Part shown: positions 1 to 9,178 of the stretch, piece after piece
How positions within the stretch are numbered: position 1 is the first letter of the stretch
How the letters are laid out: each line of letters starts with the position of its first letter
Assembly: GCA_958433005.1 (NCBI GenBank)
Contig: CAUAWV010000004.1
Location: 11,530 to 75,529, forward strand
Source: an uncultured Collinsella sp.
Lineage (GTDB): Bacteria > Actinomycetota > Coriobacteriia > Coriobacteriales > Coriobacteriaceae
Length of the DNA: 64,000 bases
Direction: 5' to 3'
Translations under genes and position numbers: made by a program
Notes under the pieces: generated by a model
Told to the model about the DNA's origin: nothing
The model's input: only the letters and a program-made list of their open reading frames with translations
Database searches by the model: none

Positions 1-1
1 C

Positions 2-769
2 TGGGGCTTTGGCAAGGCGGAGCCTGCCGACGAGCTGGTCGAAGGCCCCAACATCAAGCCGTGGCCCGCGATGGAGCCGCTCGGCGACGACATCCTGCTC
101 AAGGTTTGCTCCAAGATCATGGACCCGGTCACCACGACCGACGAGCTCATTCCCTCGGGCGAGACGAGCTCCTTCCGCTCCAACCCGCTGGGCCTGGCTG
201 AGTTTACGCTGAGCCGCCGCGACCCGGCCTACGTGGGTCGCTCCAAGGAGGTCGACGCTGTGGAGAAGCGTCGCGTTGCCGGCGAGTCCGCGGGCGACCT
301 GGCGGCGTTCGATGCCGAGCTTGCCGGTGTGTTTGAGGCGCTGGCCGGCGCGGGTGTCGCGGCCGATGCCAAGGCGACCGAGTTCGGTTCCATGATTTAC
401 GCCAAGAAGCCTGGCGACGGCAGCGCCCGCGAGCAGGCCGCGAGCTGCCAGCGCGTAATTGGCGGCCTGGCCAACATCGTCCACGAGTACGCCACCAAGC
501 GCTATCGCTCCAACGTGATGAACTGGGGCATGGTGCCCTTCCAGATGGAGGCCGAGCCCAACTTTGAGGTGGGCGATTACGTCTTTGTGCCGGGTATCCG
601 TGCCGCGCTCGATGGCGACCTGAAGGACATCGCCGCCTACGTGGTGCGCGCCGATGGTGCGGTCGATCAGATTGAGCTCTACATTGCCGATATGACGGCA
701 GAGGAGCGTGCCATCGTCAAGGCCGGCTGCCTGATCAACTACAACAAGTTCAAGGCCGCTGCCGAGTAG
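2..769 (+). CDS. Aconitase-family hydratase, C-terminal part (5' truncated by window edge)
   Basis: The frame is open from base 2 without a start, so only the C-terminal ~255 residues are present. The end carries features of the swivel domain of the aconitase/isopropylmalate dehydratase superfamily: a region resembling the GSSRE-type loop ([11 protein letters not shown]), then a [13 protein letters not shown] stretch and a GDYVFVPGI segment. Family members isomerise hydroxy-acids through a [4Fe-4S] cluster held by the missing N-terminal domains. The C-terminus ends in an [13 protein letters not shown] motif, as in stand-alone bacterial hydratases related to E. coli YbhJ. The exact substrate cannot be told. 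A long inverted repeat follows the stop. Family assignment is fairly sure; the specific reaction is not. Confidence 0.75.
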   Translation, partial: WGFGKAEPADELVEGPNIKPWPAMEPLGDDILLKVCSKIMDPVTTTDELIPSGETSSFRSNPLGLAEFTLSRRDPAYVGRSKEVDAVEKRRVAGESAGDLAAFDAELAGVFEALAGAGVAADAKATEFGSMIYAKKPGDGSAREQAASCQRVIGGLANIVHEYATKRYRSNVMNWGMVPFQMEAEPNFEVGDYVFVPGIRAALDGDLKDIAAYVVRADGAVDQIELYIADMTAEERAIVKAGCLINYNKFKAAAE

Positions 770-785
770 CGCACTTAATTGTCCG

Positions 786-857
786 CCCGGGGCTTACCCT
801 TTCCCGCCCGCTCACGCGCTTCGCGAGGGCCGCGTTCGGGAAAGGGTAAGCCCCGGG
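786..857. repeat. Perfect 21-bp inverted repeat with 30-nt loop
   Basis: Arms 786-806 and 837-857 are perfect complements (CCCGGGGCTTACCCTTTCCC and one more base). The loop contains a smaller CGC/GCG hairpin. It sits directly after the hydratase stop, has no T-run, and may be a REP-like element or a 3' mRNA-stabilising hairpin. Confidence 0.7.
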
Positions 858-915
858 CTACATTTCTGCGTTCTCGTTGGGTCTTGAGGGACGCTAATAA
901 ATAGACTTGCTTGAT

Positions 916-946
916 GCCGCCTCTGTTATCGGGGCGGCTTCTTTTT
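916..946 (+). terminator. Rho-independent terminator
   Basis: GCCGCC (916-921) pairs with GGCGGC (933-938), followed by TTCTTTTT. It probably ends transcription coming from the hydratase gene. Confidence 0.6.
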
Positions 947-953
947 GTTGAAA

Positions 954-988
954 ACCACCACAAAGGGGGCAGGCACCTTTGTGGTGGT
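954..988. repeat. Palindromic repeat, ACCACCACAAAGG family, copy 1
   Basis: 13-bp arms ACCACCACAAAGG (954-966) and CCTTTGTGGTGGT (976-988) enclose a loop reading GGGCAGGCA. Two near-identical copies at 1821-1855 and 2625-2659 bracket the next two genes. Confidence 0.85.
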
Positions 989-1041
989 GGGGACGAGCTC
1001 GATGCTGTTGTGATCGTTGAGCGGCATGTTAATGGGCGGCT

Positions 1042-1710
1042 CTACAGAATTTCATCTGGGCTGGCGGGTTTGGTTGTTTTGGGGATGCCGAGTTTGGATG
1101 ACGCGAAATCGTCAACATTGTCCTTAATTCCGTCTTTGGTGTAGACAGTGACCATATAGGTGCTGTGTCCGAATTCGCCCTTGTCGCGTGTTGCCCAGGC
1201 ATCCCAGTAGGCGGCCCCGTTTCGCCCTTTGATTTTTCCGACACGGCGGAGTTCTGTTCGCTTTAATTTCTGGTTGCTATAGATGGTTCGACCGGCCTCC
1301 TCGGTGAGCCCGCACTGTCCAAGCATCTTGTCGAGGACTTGGTTCATGTGGCGCTCATCGGTGTTTGGTGCGTAGTCGTAGGCGAGGGTGATGAAGTCGA
1401 GTGGCTGGTCGTCGATTAGATAGTTTAGCGTCTGAGGTCCAAGGCAGAAATAGGGGGAGCATCCGTCGATCTGACCGAGCAGTGGCAACTTTGACTGCCA
1501 ACTTCCGGTGGGAATTCCATCTTCGTAAAACACGCCGCGACAGATAAAGGAGAGCGAGGTGGCACGCGAGCCGGCGTCGACCATTCCGCATAAATCGAAG
1601 GGCGAGGTGATACCAAGGGAAAAGGGCGTGATGACGATAAGGAAGAGCATCACGATGGGTATGGCGAGAATGGCGATGACGTTGCGACCGGTGGAATGAG
1701 GCGGCTTCAT
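1042..1710 (-). CDS. Hypothetical membrane-anchored protein, 222 aa
   Basis: Not a recognised family. The product starts with a short basic N-terminus (MKPPHSTGRN) and one strong hydrophobic segment (about residues 9-35, IAILAIPIVMLFLIVI), so it is a signal anchor or uncleaved signal. The rest is an extracytoplasmic domain with several cysteines (CGM, CRG, CSPYFCLG, CGL). ATG at 1710 is chosen because GAGGAG lies five bases upstream; an in-frame start 18 bases earlier has no such site. The gene stands alone, divergent from the gene at 1945 across a palindromic repeat. The two flanking genes could be related in role, since both encode one anchor plus an exported cysteine-containing domain, but no clear sequence similarity is visible. 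Function unknown. Confidence 0.6.
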   Translation of the reverse strand: MKPPHSTGRNVIAILAIPIVMLFLIVITPFSLGITSPFDLCGMVDAGSRATSLSFICRGVFYEDGIPTGSWQSKLPLLGQIDGCSPYFCLGPQTLNYLIDDQPLDFITLAYDYAPNTDERHMNQVLDKMLGQCGLTEEAGRTIYSNQKLKRTELRRVGKIKGRNGAAYWDAWATRDKGEFGHSTYMVTVYTKDGIKDNVDDFASSKLGIPKTTKPASPDEIL

Positions 1711-1820
1711 ATGCGCTCCTCGAGACAAAGATCTGTTGAGGATAGGCAGAAATGGATATGTTCAGAGAGCAATTCAAGTTTAATCTCATTGCGCGAGATG
1801 GTCGACCGTTAGCGTCGAAA

Positions 1821-1855
1821 ACCACCACAAAGGTGCCTGTCCCCTTTGTGGTGGT
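1821..1855. repeat. Palindromic repeat, ACCACCACAAAGG family, copy 2
   Basis: Arms 1821-1833 and 1843-1855 are the same 13-mers as in copy 1, here around TGCCTGTCC. It lies in the divergent intergenic region between the genes at 1042-1710 and 1945-2616. Confidence 0.85.
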
Positions 1856-1944
1856 GAGGAGCGCGCGGCTTCTTTTGGTAATAGTGTTAGCTGGCGGTAT
1901 CATTAGTGCAGGTGGCGAAGGTTTGCATTGTGGGGTGTTTTGCC

Positions 1945-2616
1945 GTGAGCCGTTCTGCCCGTATTGGATTGATTGTCTTGGCGCTTGCGATCGCTGTGGT
2001 TGGCGCGGGCGCTGTCGGTATGGCATTTCTACCTGCTGCGGTGACGGAGCCGGTGGTCAAGCCTGTGACTCAATCTGTCGAACTTCTGACCGGCGACGAC
2101 AAGCCCGAGACCATTACCGTTGATTTTGATGAGCAGCCGGCTGTGCTGGGTATTAGCAATTATCCGCGTATTCAGCTTGGGGCCATGCGCTATACCACGG
2201 ATACAAGCCTGATCGATAGGGCGTCCGAGCTACTCAAGGGCAAAACATTTAAGCGTTGGTACGGATATGCGTCCTATCGGGCAAAAGCGAACGACATGGT
2301 TGGCGGATGCCACTCGTCCATCGAGCTGGACACTGCAAACGGCGCAAAGTTATGTGATGTCTCGTACGATCCGGGCTACGAGGGCAATGAGGGTCCGGGC
2401 ATCTACATCATGGACGGCGATGTCGCCTATGTCATGGAGGGCGACCAGACCGAGCTCAACGATTTTATGGGTCAGTGTATCCAAGATGCCTATAAACAGA
2501 CCTGCTTGCCTGACCCGCAGACTGCACGCGATAGTGGGTCTGCCCGTACATGGCTGTTCGAGGATGAGATGCCCTGGACCGTCGAATCGGGAAGTACGGG
2601 TTCGGCGAAGGAGTAG
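1945..2616 (+). CDS. Hypothetical membrane-anchored protein, ~223 aa
   Basis: No family recognised. From GTG 1945 the protein begins MSRSARIG followed by a hydrophobic stretch (IVLALAIAVVGAGAVGMAF), so it is an N-terminally anchored or secreted protein. The exported part of ~190 residues is acidic and has four or five cysteines (GGCHSS, KLCDV, GQCIQ, QTCLP). The start is uncertain: GTG codons at 1906, 1930 and 1945 are all in frame. 1945 gives the most conventional signal sequence and has GGGG nine bases upstream, while 1930 has GAAGG eight bases upstream. It is divergent from the orphan gene at 1042-1710. A third palindromic repeat and a 21-bp inverted repeat follow the stop. Confidence 0.55.
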   Translation: MSRSARIGLIVLALAIAVVGAGAVGMAFLPAAVTEPVVKPVTQSVELLTGDDKPETITVDFDEQPAVLGISNYPRIQLGAMRYTTDTSLIDRASELLKGKTFKRWYGYASYRAKANDMVGGCHSSIELDTANGAKLCDVSYDPGYEGNEGPGIYIMDGDVAYVMEGDQTELNDFMGQCIQDAYKQTCLPDPQTARDSGSARTWLFEDEMPWTVESGSTGSAKE

Positions 2617-2624
2617 AGACCGCG

Positions 2625-2659
2625 ACCACCACAAAGGTGCCTGTCCTCTTTGTGGTGGT
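2625..2659. repeat. Palindromic repeat, ACCACCACAAAGG family, copy 3
   Basis: Left arm ACCACCACAAAGG (2625-2637); right arm CTTTGTGGTGGT (2648-2659), one base shorter than in the other copies. The spacer is TGCCTGTCCT, nearly the same as copy 2. It begins nine bases after the stop of the preceding gene. Confidence 0.85.
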
Positions 2660-2668
2660 TTTCGGTCT

Positions 2669-2725
2669 GTCTCGATCTGTAACATCTAGGATCAAAAATG
2701 GCTGCTAGATGTTACAGATCGAGAC
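2669..2725. repeat. Perfect 21-bp inverted repeat, 15-nt loop
   Basis: Arms 2669-2689 and 2705-2725 are perfect complements (core GATCTGTAACATCTAG). There is no T-run after either arm. It lies ~180 bases upstream of clpB, between it and the previous gene, and may be a repeat element or a factor-dependent terminator. Confidence 0.75.
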
Positions 2726-2902
2726 GGTAGCGCGCCTGGGCAGCGGCGGGCTGACATCTCAGTACCCTATCCGTAATTCACTCAGAAAATCTTATATATA
2801 GAGACTTAGATTTGTGTATAAGATCGCGTAAAGCTGGCAACAATACTTCTCGAACAACGTGAAGCCGCCCCGTAGGGCGGCCGCCCCAAGAGAGGTGATT
2901 CC

Positions 2903-5530
2903 ATGAGAATCGATAAGCTAGCAATGACGTCGCGCGAGGCGCTGCAGACCGCCATGAGCACGGCTGCCGATGCACAGGCCGGCGCGGTGGAGCCGATCCA
3001 CCTGCTGTCTGCCCTGCTCGGTGCCGGCGAGCGCAATATCTCCGTGATCATCGAGCGCATCGGTGCCGACCCGGCTCAGCTCGCACGCTCCACACAAGAT
3101 GCCATCGACCATGCGCCCAAGGTGTCGGGCGAGGGTCAGCAGATGGGCCTGTCCAACGAGCTCGTTCGCGTGATCGAGAAGGCCGAGAAAAAGGCCACCA
3201 AGATGGGCGACAGCTTTGTGGTGACCGAGCATCTGCTGATGGCACTTGCCGAGGACAAGGGTGAGGCGGGTCGCGTGCTGCGTGGCGCCGGCGTGACCAA
3301 GGAGCGCATCGAGCAAGTCTACGAGGAACTGCGCGGCGATGACCGCGTGACGTCTGCCGAGGACAAGACGCAGTTTGAGGCGTTGGAGCAGTACGGTCGC
3401 AACATCTGCGATCTGGCTCGCGCCGGCAAGCTCGACCCGGTCATCGGCCGTACCGACGAGATCCGTCGTACTATTCAGGTTCTGTCCCGCCGCACCAAGA
3501 ACAACCCCGTGCTTATCGGCGAGCCGGGCGTCGGCAAGACGGCCATCGTCGAGGGCATTGCTCAGCGAATCGTGGCCGGCGACGTACCGAGCACCCTGCG
3601 CGACCGCGACCTCATCGAGCTCGACATGAGCGCGCTGGTCGCCGGCGCCAAGTACCGCGGCGAGTTCGAGGACCGCTTGAAGGCCGTGCTCAAGGAAGTC
3701 CAAAAGTCCGAAGGCAAGGTCATCCTGTTCATCGATGAGCTCCACACCATCGTGGGCGCGGGTGCCACCGAGGGCTCCATGGACGCCGGCAACATCCTGA
3801 AGCCGGCGCTTGCCCGTGGCGACTTGCACGCAATCGGCGCGACTACGCTCGACGAGTATCGCAAGTACATCGAGAAGGACGCGGCACTCGCCCGTCGTTT
3901 CCAGACCGTGATGGTCTCCGAGCCCACCGTCGAGGACACCATCTCGATCCTGCGTGGCCTCAAGGAGAAGTACGAGATCTTCCACGGCGTGCATATCACC
4001 GATAGCGCGCTCGTGGCGGCCGCCGACCTCTCCGATCGCTACATCGCCGACCGCTTCCTGCCCGATAAGGCCATCGACCTGGTTGATGAGGCGGCAAGCC
4101 GCCTGCGCATGGAGCTCGACAGCATGCCGGTCGAGATCGATGCCACCACGCGTCAGCTCACCCAGCTGCAGATCGAGGAGCAGGCGCTCATGAAGGAGAC
4201 CGACGACGCCTCCAAGGAGCGTCTGGAGGCCCTGCGCCAAGAGATTGCCGAGGTCCAAGAAAAGCTCAACGTGCAAAAGGCCGGCTGGCTCAACCAGAAG
4301 AACGCCATCGACCACGTGCAGGAGCTCAAGGGACAGCTCGACGAGGCCAAGAGCGAAGAGGAGCGTGCGACGCGCAACGGCGACCTGGGCCGTGCGTCCG
4401 AGCTGCGCTACTCCGTGATTCCGGGCCTGCAGCAGCAGATTCAGGATTCCGAGGCTGCGCTCGAGGCGCAAAAGCAGCAGGACGGCGAGGGCCTCAACGA
4501 GCAGGTGACCTCCGATGAGATCGCTGAGGTCGTGAGCGCTTGGACCGGCGTGCCCGTCTCCAAGATGATGCAGGGCGAGCTCGACAAGCTGAAGGGCTTG
4601 GAGGGCGAGCTGCATAAGCGCGTCATCGGCCAGGACGAGGCGGTCTCCGCTGTCGCCGCGGCCGTGCGTCGCAGCCGTGCGGGCCTCTCCGATCCGGACA
4701 AGCCCATCGGCAGCTTCTTCTTCCTGGGCCCCACCGGCGTGGGCAAGACCGAGCTCGCCAAGGCGCTTGCCGAGTGCCTGTTCGATGACGAGCGTGCGCT
4801 CGTGCGTATCGACATGTCCGAGTACATGGAGAAGTTCAGCGTCCAACGTCTGATCGGTGCGCCTCCGGGATACGTGGGTTACGACGAGGGCGGCCAGCTT
4901 ACCGAGGCCGTGCGCCGTCGTCCGTACTCCGTGATTTTGCTCGACGAGATGGAGAAGGCTCATCCGGATGTCTTTAACGTGCTGCTGCAGGTGCTTGATG
5001 ACGGCCGTCTGACCGATGGCCAGGGTCGCCAGGTGTCCTTCAAGAACACGATCATCATCATGACGTCTAACGTGGGCTCCAAGGCCATCGCCGATCTGTC
5101 CGGTAAGGACGAGGAGGAGATGCGCCATCAGGTCGACGCCGCCATGGCTCAGACCTTCCGCCCCGAGTTCCTCAACCGTATCGACGATATCGTGGTGTTC
5201 CATCCGCTCGGCATGGCGCAGATCGAGAAGATCGTCGACATCCAGCTTGCCGACGTCCGCGCGCGTCTGGCCAAGGAGCGCATGACGCTTGCCATCACCC
5301 CGGCGGCCAAGCAGATGCTCGCCGTGGGTGGCCTGGACCCCGTGTTCGGTGCCCGTCCGCTCAAGCGCCTGGTCCAGCGCGAGGTCGTGGACGCCATCGC
5401 CGCCGCCATCATCGACGGTACGGTGCGCGAGGGCGATCAGGTGACGGTCGATGCCGACAAGGACGGCGGCTTTACCGTCGTGTGCGACAACACGCCGTCT
5501 GCTACCTACGAGGTCCCCGACGCCGAGTAG
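2903..5530 (+). CDS. clpB: ATP-dependent disaggregase ClpB
   Basis: Hsp100 chaperone of 875 residues, the normal ClpB length. It extracts polypeptides from aggregates together with DnaK. Seen in order: N-terminal repeat domain (1-145), first AAA+ module with Walker A GEPGVGKT near residue 206 and Walker [11 protein letters not shown], a long middle coiled-coil (about 405-525) that separates ClpB from ClpA/ClpC, and a second AAA+ module with GPTGVGKTE near residue 609. The C-terminal tail after ~860 is acidic. The start has GAGAGGTG upstream (2890-2897). It is monocistronic, with a good terminator at 5578-5612. Upstream AT-rich DNA (2790-2830) is a likely promoter. No clear CIRCE or HAIR heat-shock operator was seen. 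Confidence 0.97.
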   Translation: MRIDKLAMTSREALQTAMSTAADAQAGAVEPIHLLSALLGAGERNISVIIERIGADPAQLARSTQDAIDHAPKVSGEGQQMGLSNELVRVIEKAEKKATKMGDSFVVTEHLLMALAEDKGEAGRVLRGAGVTKERIEQVYEELRGDDRVTSAEDKTQFEALEQYGRNICDLARAGKLDPVIGRTDEIRRTIQVLSRRTKNNPVLIGEPGVGKTAIVEGIAQRIVAGDVPSTLRDRDLIELDMSALVAGAKYRGEFEDRLKAVLKEVQKSEGKVILFIDELHTIVGAGATEGSMDAGNILKPALARGDLHAIGATTLDEYRKYIEKDAALARRFQTVMVSEPTVEDTISILRGLKEKYEIFHGVHITDSALVAAADLSDRYIADRFLPDKAIDLVDEAASRLRMELDSMPVEIDATTRQLTQLQIEEQALMKETDDASKERLEALRQEIAEVQEKLNVQKAGWLNQKNAIDHVQELKGQLDEAKSEEERATRNGDLGRASELRYSVIPGLQQQIQDSEAALEAQKQQDGEGLNEQVTSDEIAEVVSAWTGVPVSKMMQGELDKLKGLEGELHKRVIGQDEAVSAVAAAVRRSRAGLSDPDKPIGSFFFLGPTGVGKTELAKALAECLFDDERALVRIDMSEYMEKFSVQRLIGAPPGYVGYDEGGQLTEAVRRRPYSVILLDEMEKAHPDVFNVLLQVLDDGRLTDGQGRQVSFKNTIIIMTSNVGSKAIADLSGKDEEEMRHQVDAAMAQTFRPEFLNRIDDIVVFHPLGMAQIEKIVDIQLADVRARLAKERMTLAITPAAKQMLAVGGLDPVFGARPLKRLVQREVVDAIAAAIIDGTVREGDQVTVDADKDGGFTVVCDNTPSATYEVPDAE

Positions 5531-5577
5531 ATTTATGGGACATGCCTTAAAATCTGCCAGCCGTCTCTAAACGCCAA

Positions 5578-5612
5578 GGGCGGCGGATCCAATTGGGTCC
5601 GCCGCCCTTTTT
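5578..5612 (+). terminator. Rho-independent terminator after clpB
   Basis: GGGCGGCGGATCC (5578-5590) pairs with GGTCCGCCGCCC (5596-5607; one mismatch) and is followed by TTTTT. Confidence 0.85.
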
Positions 5613-5664
5613 CGTGCGACAATCGATAATGTTGAACACGATTGCATGGCAAGGAGATATGCAG

Positions 5665-5859
5665 ATGATAGACAAGAACAAGACGAATGCGCCGGTCGCC
5701 AACGCCGCGCCGGCCGCACCCAAGCCTGCACCCAAGCCTGTGCCCAAGCCGCGCGACCCCTACATCCGTGCCGAGAACGAGGATGACGACGGCTACGATC
5801 CTTATAGCGATCGTCGCCCCGAGCGCGAGCCCCTCTTCGAAGCCGACCCCTGGCGTTAA
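5665..5859 (+). CDS. Small Pro/Ala-rich acidic protein, 64 aa
   Basis: No known family. ATG 5665 is chosen because AAGGAG (5651-5656) lies eight bases upstream; the ATG at 5659 is too close. The protein has a short Lys/Asn head, a low-complexity Pro-Ala-Lys stretch (PAAPKPAPKPVPKP) and an acidic, aromatic tail (ENEDDDGYDPYSD) ending in ADPWR. It is probably disordered and cytoplasmic, with no signal or membrane segment. It sits after the clpB terminator as its own unit; AGTAGCT/AGCTACT with an internal T-run just after the stop may terminate it. The good ribosome site and codon use like its neighbours support a real gene. Confidence 0.55.
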   Translation: MIDKNKTNAPVANAAPAAPKPAPKPVPKPRDPYIRAENEDDDGYDPYSDRRPEREPLFEADPWR

Positions 5860-5984
5860 GTAGCTCATTTGGGACGGGGCTTTTTTAGCTACTTTGTTTT
5901 CGGCTAGAGGCGTTCATGCCTGCCCCCCTCGGCCGCTCGATATCCTCCGGGAGGGGCCACTAATAGAAAACTTGCTTATCCATT

Positions 5985-6059
5985 AATCAAGATACGCATA
6001 ATCTTGCTCTCCTGCTAATCAAGAATCGTTATAATCTTGATTAGCAGGAGAGCAAGATT
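5985..6059. promoter_or_regulatory. 25-bp-arm palindrome upstream of the DUF4143-type ATPase, with a degenerate upstream copy
   Basis: Arms 6000-6024 and 6035-6059 are perfectly complementary, with a 10-nt AT-rich spacer. The unit TAATCAAGA...ATAATCTTG inside it (6016-6039) is also present at 5985-6006. The palindrome ends eight bases before the ATPase ATG and covers the expected ribosome-binding region (GCAGGAGAG). It could be an operator, an mRNA hairpin that limits translation, or the end of a mobile unit. Confidence 0.7.
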
Positions 6060-6067
6060 GGAGAATT

Positions 6068-7420
6068 ATGGCATTCAACGACTTGGTGGCTCAAAAAATA
6101 AAGGACTTTGAGCAACAGGGGATTCCGCAGGTCTTTGAGCGCGACCTTGATCTGGGCAACCCGCAGGAGCCAAAGCGCGACAACATCGTATATGTGATTG
6201 TGGGCGCCCGTCGTTGTGGAAAGACGTATCGCCTGTATCAGGAGATACGGCGGCTTCAGGGCCAAGGCGTCGAGCTTGACCGGATGCTATATTTCAATTT
6301 TGAGGATGAGCGCTTGCGTCCGTATGAGCCATCGCTACTAGCGGACGTGCTCGATACATTCTATGCACTATATCCTGCTGCTCGAGGCGAGGGCGCCTAC
6401 CTTTTCTTTGACGAGATCCAGGAAATACCCGAATGGGGTGCGTTTCTGCGACGCGTGGTCGATACGGAGAAGGCGACCGTTTACGTGACGGGATCTTCTT
6501 CTAAGATGCTGTCCTCAGAACTTAAGAGCGAGTTCAGGGGCCGTTCTCTTGTGCGAGAGCTTTTTCCGTTGAGTTTTTCGGAATACGTCCGATATAAGAC
6601 GGGGAGCGTTCCTGAGCCGGATGCACCCTTTTCATCGAGCGATGCAGCACTGCTTCGACATCATCTGATCGGATATCTCGAGCGAGGGGGATTCATCGCG
6701 ACACTTGAGCAGACGCCCGCAGACGCGATTCAGCTGCTACAGGAATATGCGTCGCGAACGGTCGCCATGGACGTCGTTGAACGTTACGACGTCAAGAACC
6801 CCCGTTTGGCCTCGCTGTTTCTGGCGCGGTGCATGGCATCTTCGGGACGAGAGCTGTCAGTGAACAAAGTGTACAACGAGTTCAAGAGCAGACAGATATC
6901 CGTCAGTCGAAATACGCTCAGCGACTTACTTGAGTATTACGAGGACGCCTACCTGCTGTTTTCGGTGCCGGAGTTCACGCGTTCGCTTGCAAATAATACG
7001 CGGTCTGCGTCTAAGGTCTACGCCGTCGATCCTGCGATGTTCGGAGCGTTCTCCCCCGCATCGGCATTGGATCATGGTCAGAGGCTCGAGACCGCGGTGT
7101 TCAATGCGCTCAGAAGAAGGACCCCCGCCGTGCGGCCCGGTTCGGTTTGCCGCCTGCTGATTAAAGATAAGAATAAAAGCCATGAGGTGGACTTTGTGGC
7201 TGGGGATGCACTGCTCATGCAGGCTTACGGCCTGATTCAGGTAAGTGTGGATATGACAAGCGAGAAAACGCGCGAGCGCGAAATTGCCGCGCTCGATGCC
7301 GCGATGGCCCAGTTTGATCTTGGCGAGTCGGTAATCGTTACCATGGATGAGCAGGCCGATATTCCATGCAAACACGGCGTGGTACATGCTGTGCCCGCAT
7401 GGAAGTGGCTCCTTTCCTAA
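6068..7420 (+). CDS. AAA ATPase with DUF4143 C-terminal domain, 450 aa
   Basis: An ATPase of the AAA_14/DUF4143 family: Walker A GARRCGKT (about residues 46-53), Walker B YLFFDEIQEI (about 114-123), sensor-like VYVTGSSSKML, then a helical region and a C-terminal domain resembling a PD-(D/E)xK fold (HEVDFVAGDALLMQ...IQVSVD). These proteins occur as scattered, strain-variable single genes in many gut bacteria; their role is not established. The gene is solitary. Its upstream DNA is AT-rich with a long palindrome, and its codon use (more A/T at third positions) differs from clpB, which hints at acquisition. ATG 6068 follows GGAG at 6060-6063. Confidence 0.85.
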   Translation: MAFNDLVAQKIKDFEQQGIPQVFERDLDLGNPQEPKRDNIVYVIVGARRCGKTYRLYQEIRRLQGQGVELDRMLYFNFEDERLRPYEPSLLADVLDTFYALYPAARGEGAYLFFDEIQEIPEWGAFLRRVVDTEKATVYVTGSSSKMLSSELKSEFRGRSLVRELFPLSFSEYVRYKTGSVPEPDAPFSSSDAALLRHHLIGYLERGGFIATLEQTPADAIQLLQEYASRTVAMDVVERYDVKNPRLASLFLARCMASSGRELSVNKVYNEFKSRQISVSRNTLSDLLEYYEDAYLLFSVPEFTRSLANNTRSASKVYAVDPAMFGAFSPASALDHGQRLETAVFNALRRRTPAVRPGSVCRLLIKDKNKSHEVDFVAGDALLMQAYGLIQVSVDMTSEKTREREIAALDAAMAQFDLGESVIVTMDEQADIPCKHGVVHAVPAWKWLLS

Positions 7421-7464
7421 TCGTCTATGGATTTGCGAGGCCAGGACTCAGGTGTCATGGTCCG

Positions 7465-8946
7465 CTAGTCCTGGGCCTTGATGCTCGGCAGGAGAATCTG
7501 GGCGAGGTAGTCGGTCTCGAGTTTGGTCGCAGCGTCGGCCTTGCCGTCTTTGCCGACCAGTACGTTCTTGATCTGGCTATAGGTGTAGCGGTTGCCGGTC
7601 GTGAGCTCGACAAGCTCAATGGCCGAGTCCATAGGGTAGGTCGACACGGGATTCTGCGTCCGTCCGTTGATGGTCTGGGGCACCACGTACGGATAGACGG
7701 GACCGCTGGCGTAGACGGTATAACCGTTGCCTAGGTTGGCCGCACCCAAAACCGTATCGCCCTCATCGGGCGTAAAGCTCTCGCCCTCGCGCACTGCGAC
7801 GAGCGTCACAATCGGTGTATCGCTGTCGCCGGCAAGATAGATGCATAGCGTGCTGCCATTTTGCCAAGTCTCGACCTTGCCGTACCACTCGACGGGGATA
7901 TCGAGCTGGTAGAGGTCGGTTGCCTTGTGGCGGGCGTCGGCATCACGGGCCGCCTGTGCCTTTTGCGCGCTCACGGCATTGACGGCGGCGCCGCGCCGCG
8001 CGGTTGCCGCCTGCTGGAGCACCTTGGCGGTGGCGGCGGAGCTCGCGCCTCCCTCCTCGGCATATTTGGCGGCGGCATCGATCTGGTCGTCAGTCACCGT
8101 GTCGGCCGAAGGCACCTTGAGCTTAAAGGCGGCCTGGCTGCTTAGGTCCTGTCCGTCGCTCTTGATCGTGACCTGCGCCTTGGTGGTCGGGACGGTATAG
8201 ATGGTGCCGTCGGCCGCGATGGGAGAGGCAGCGATGGAGAGCGTGTAATCGCCGGGCAGCAGTTTGATGCCGCGGCCGTGCTCGTCAACATAGAGCGTTT
8301 CGCTCACGGATGAGCCATCAGCGTCCTGACCGCTCACCTGTACGGGAATCTTAGAGCTGGTGGAACAGTCGAGGCCCGCGGCATGCACGCCAATCTGCAC
8401 CGACATCATCGTGTGGGCATTGGCGGCGACAGCGGCAGCCTGCTCTTGCTGATATCCGTTCCAGGCAGCATAGCCTGCACCGCCGGCGACGAGCGCGACG
8501 GCCACGACACCGGCGACCATCAGATTGCGGCGCTTGGGCGACATCTTGCGATGGCGGACCTCGGCTTCGTGTGCCGAGGGAACGGACGGCAGGGGAATAT
8601 CGCCCATGGCGATGGTCTCATCCACGGCTGGTGCGGAACCCAGGCCAGGAAGCTCGCGAGTCAGCGAATCTTCGGCCGGTAAGCTGTCGAGCAAGACGGT
8701 TTCCTCGCCCGTGTCGGATTCGGGCTGGTCGTCGGCCTCGCTATCGTCCTCTTCGGCTTCGTCAGGAGCGTCTTTGGCGTCGCCGCCTTCGTCCTCAGTG
8801 TCTTCGTGCACCTCGTCTTGCGCGTCGACGACCGAATCGCTAAACGAGAGCTCGTCTAGCGCGATCCGGTCAAGGCTCTCCAGGGCTTCGGCACATGCTT
8901 CCGCATCCTGGGCCGCATCCTCGCGGCCATACGTCTCATCGCTCAT
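7465..8946 (-). CDS. Large single-pass membrane protein with acidic cytoplasmic head, 493 aa
   Basis: Family not recognised. ATG 8946 is preferred over an upstream in-frame start because GGGGG lies just before it. Residues ~1-135 are strongly acidic and low-complexity (EDEGGDAKDAPDEAEEDDSEADD); a basic KMSPKRR patch precedes a transmembrane helix (about 140-165, NLMVAGVVAVALVAGGAGYAA). The outer part has a beta-rich segment like a bacterial Ig/prealbumin fold (residues ~180-265, ending in LLPGDYTLSI) and a second domain containing PVEWYGKVETWQNG and IYLAGDSDTPIVTLVAV. The acidic head before one helix resembles proteins under Ser/Thr kinase control, but that is inference. Monocistronic, convergent with the ATPase gene. 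Confidence 0.6.
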   Translation of the reverse strand: MSDETYGREDAAQDAEACAEALESLDRIALDELSFSDSVVDAQDEVHEDTEDEGGDAKDAPDEAEEDDSEADDQPESDTGEETVLLDSLPAEDSLTRELPGLGSAPAVDETIAMGDIPLPSVPSAHEAEVRHRKMSPKRRNLMVAGVVAVALVAGGAGYAAWNGYQQEQAAAVAANAHTMMSVQIGVHAAGLDCSTSSKIPVQVSGQDADGSSVSETLYVDEHGRGIKLLPGDYTLSIAASPIAADGTIYTVPTTKAQVTIKSDGQDLSSQAAFKLKVPSADTVTDDQIDAAAKYAEEGGASSAATAKVLQQAATARRGAAVNAVSAQKAQAARDADARHKATDLYQLDIPVEWYGKVETWQNGSTLCIYLAGDSDTPIVTLVAVREGESFTPDEGDTVLGAANLGNGYTVYASGPVYPYVVPQTINGRTQNPVSTYPMDSAIELVELTTGNRYTYSQIKNVLVGKDGKADAATKLETDYLAQILLPSIKAQD

Positions 8947-9067
8947 ATATCCCCCAATGCAATATCGGCTCAACACTGTACCCAAAAATGGAGCCATATA
9001 AAGCGCATACGAAATATAAGATCCGTTTTAACCTGAGCGCATCGTTCGGCCGCATCCTCGCGGCAGC

Positions 9068-9107
9068 AAAAGGCCCCCGGAACGCGGACGAATCACATTC
9101 CGGGGGC
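9068..9107 (-). terminator. Rho-independent terminator of the TetR-DUF5692 operon
   Basis: On the minus strand GCCCCCGGAA (9107-9098) pairs with TTCCGGGGGC (9082-9073), followed by CTTTT. It ends the operon whose last stop is at 9179. Confidence 0.8.
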
Positions 9108-9178
9108 TCTGCAATGCGTTGAGTTGCGCGGAGCCGGCTATGCTGCTTCACATTCAAGCGGCGTTTGCGCCGGGCATG

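Noticed and set aside
2726..2902. CIRCE/HAIR heat-shock operator before clpB
   Set aside because: No convincing GCACTC-N9-GAGTGC or CTTGAGT-N7-ACTCAAG match was found.
2918..5203. 761-codon ORF antisense to clpB
   Set aside because: Shadow of the codon pattern of a highly conserved GC-rich gene; low-complexity Leu/Gly/His product and no ribosome site.
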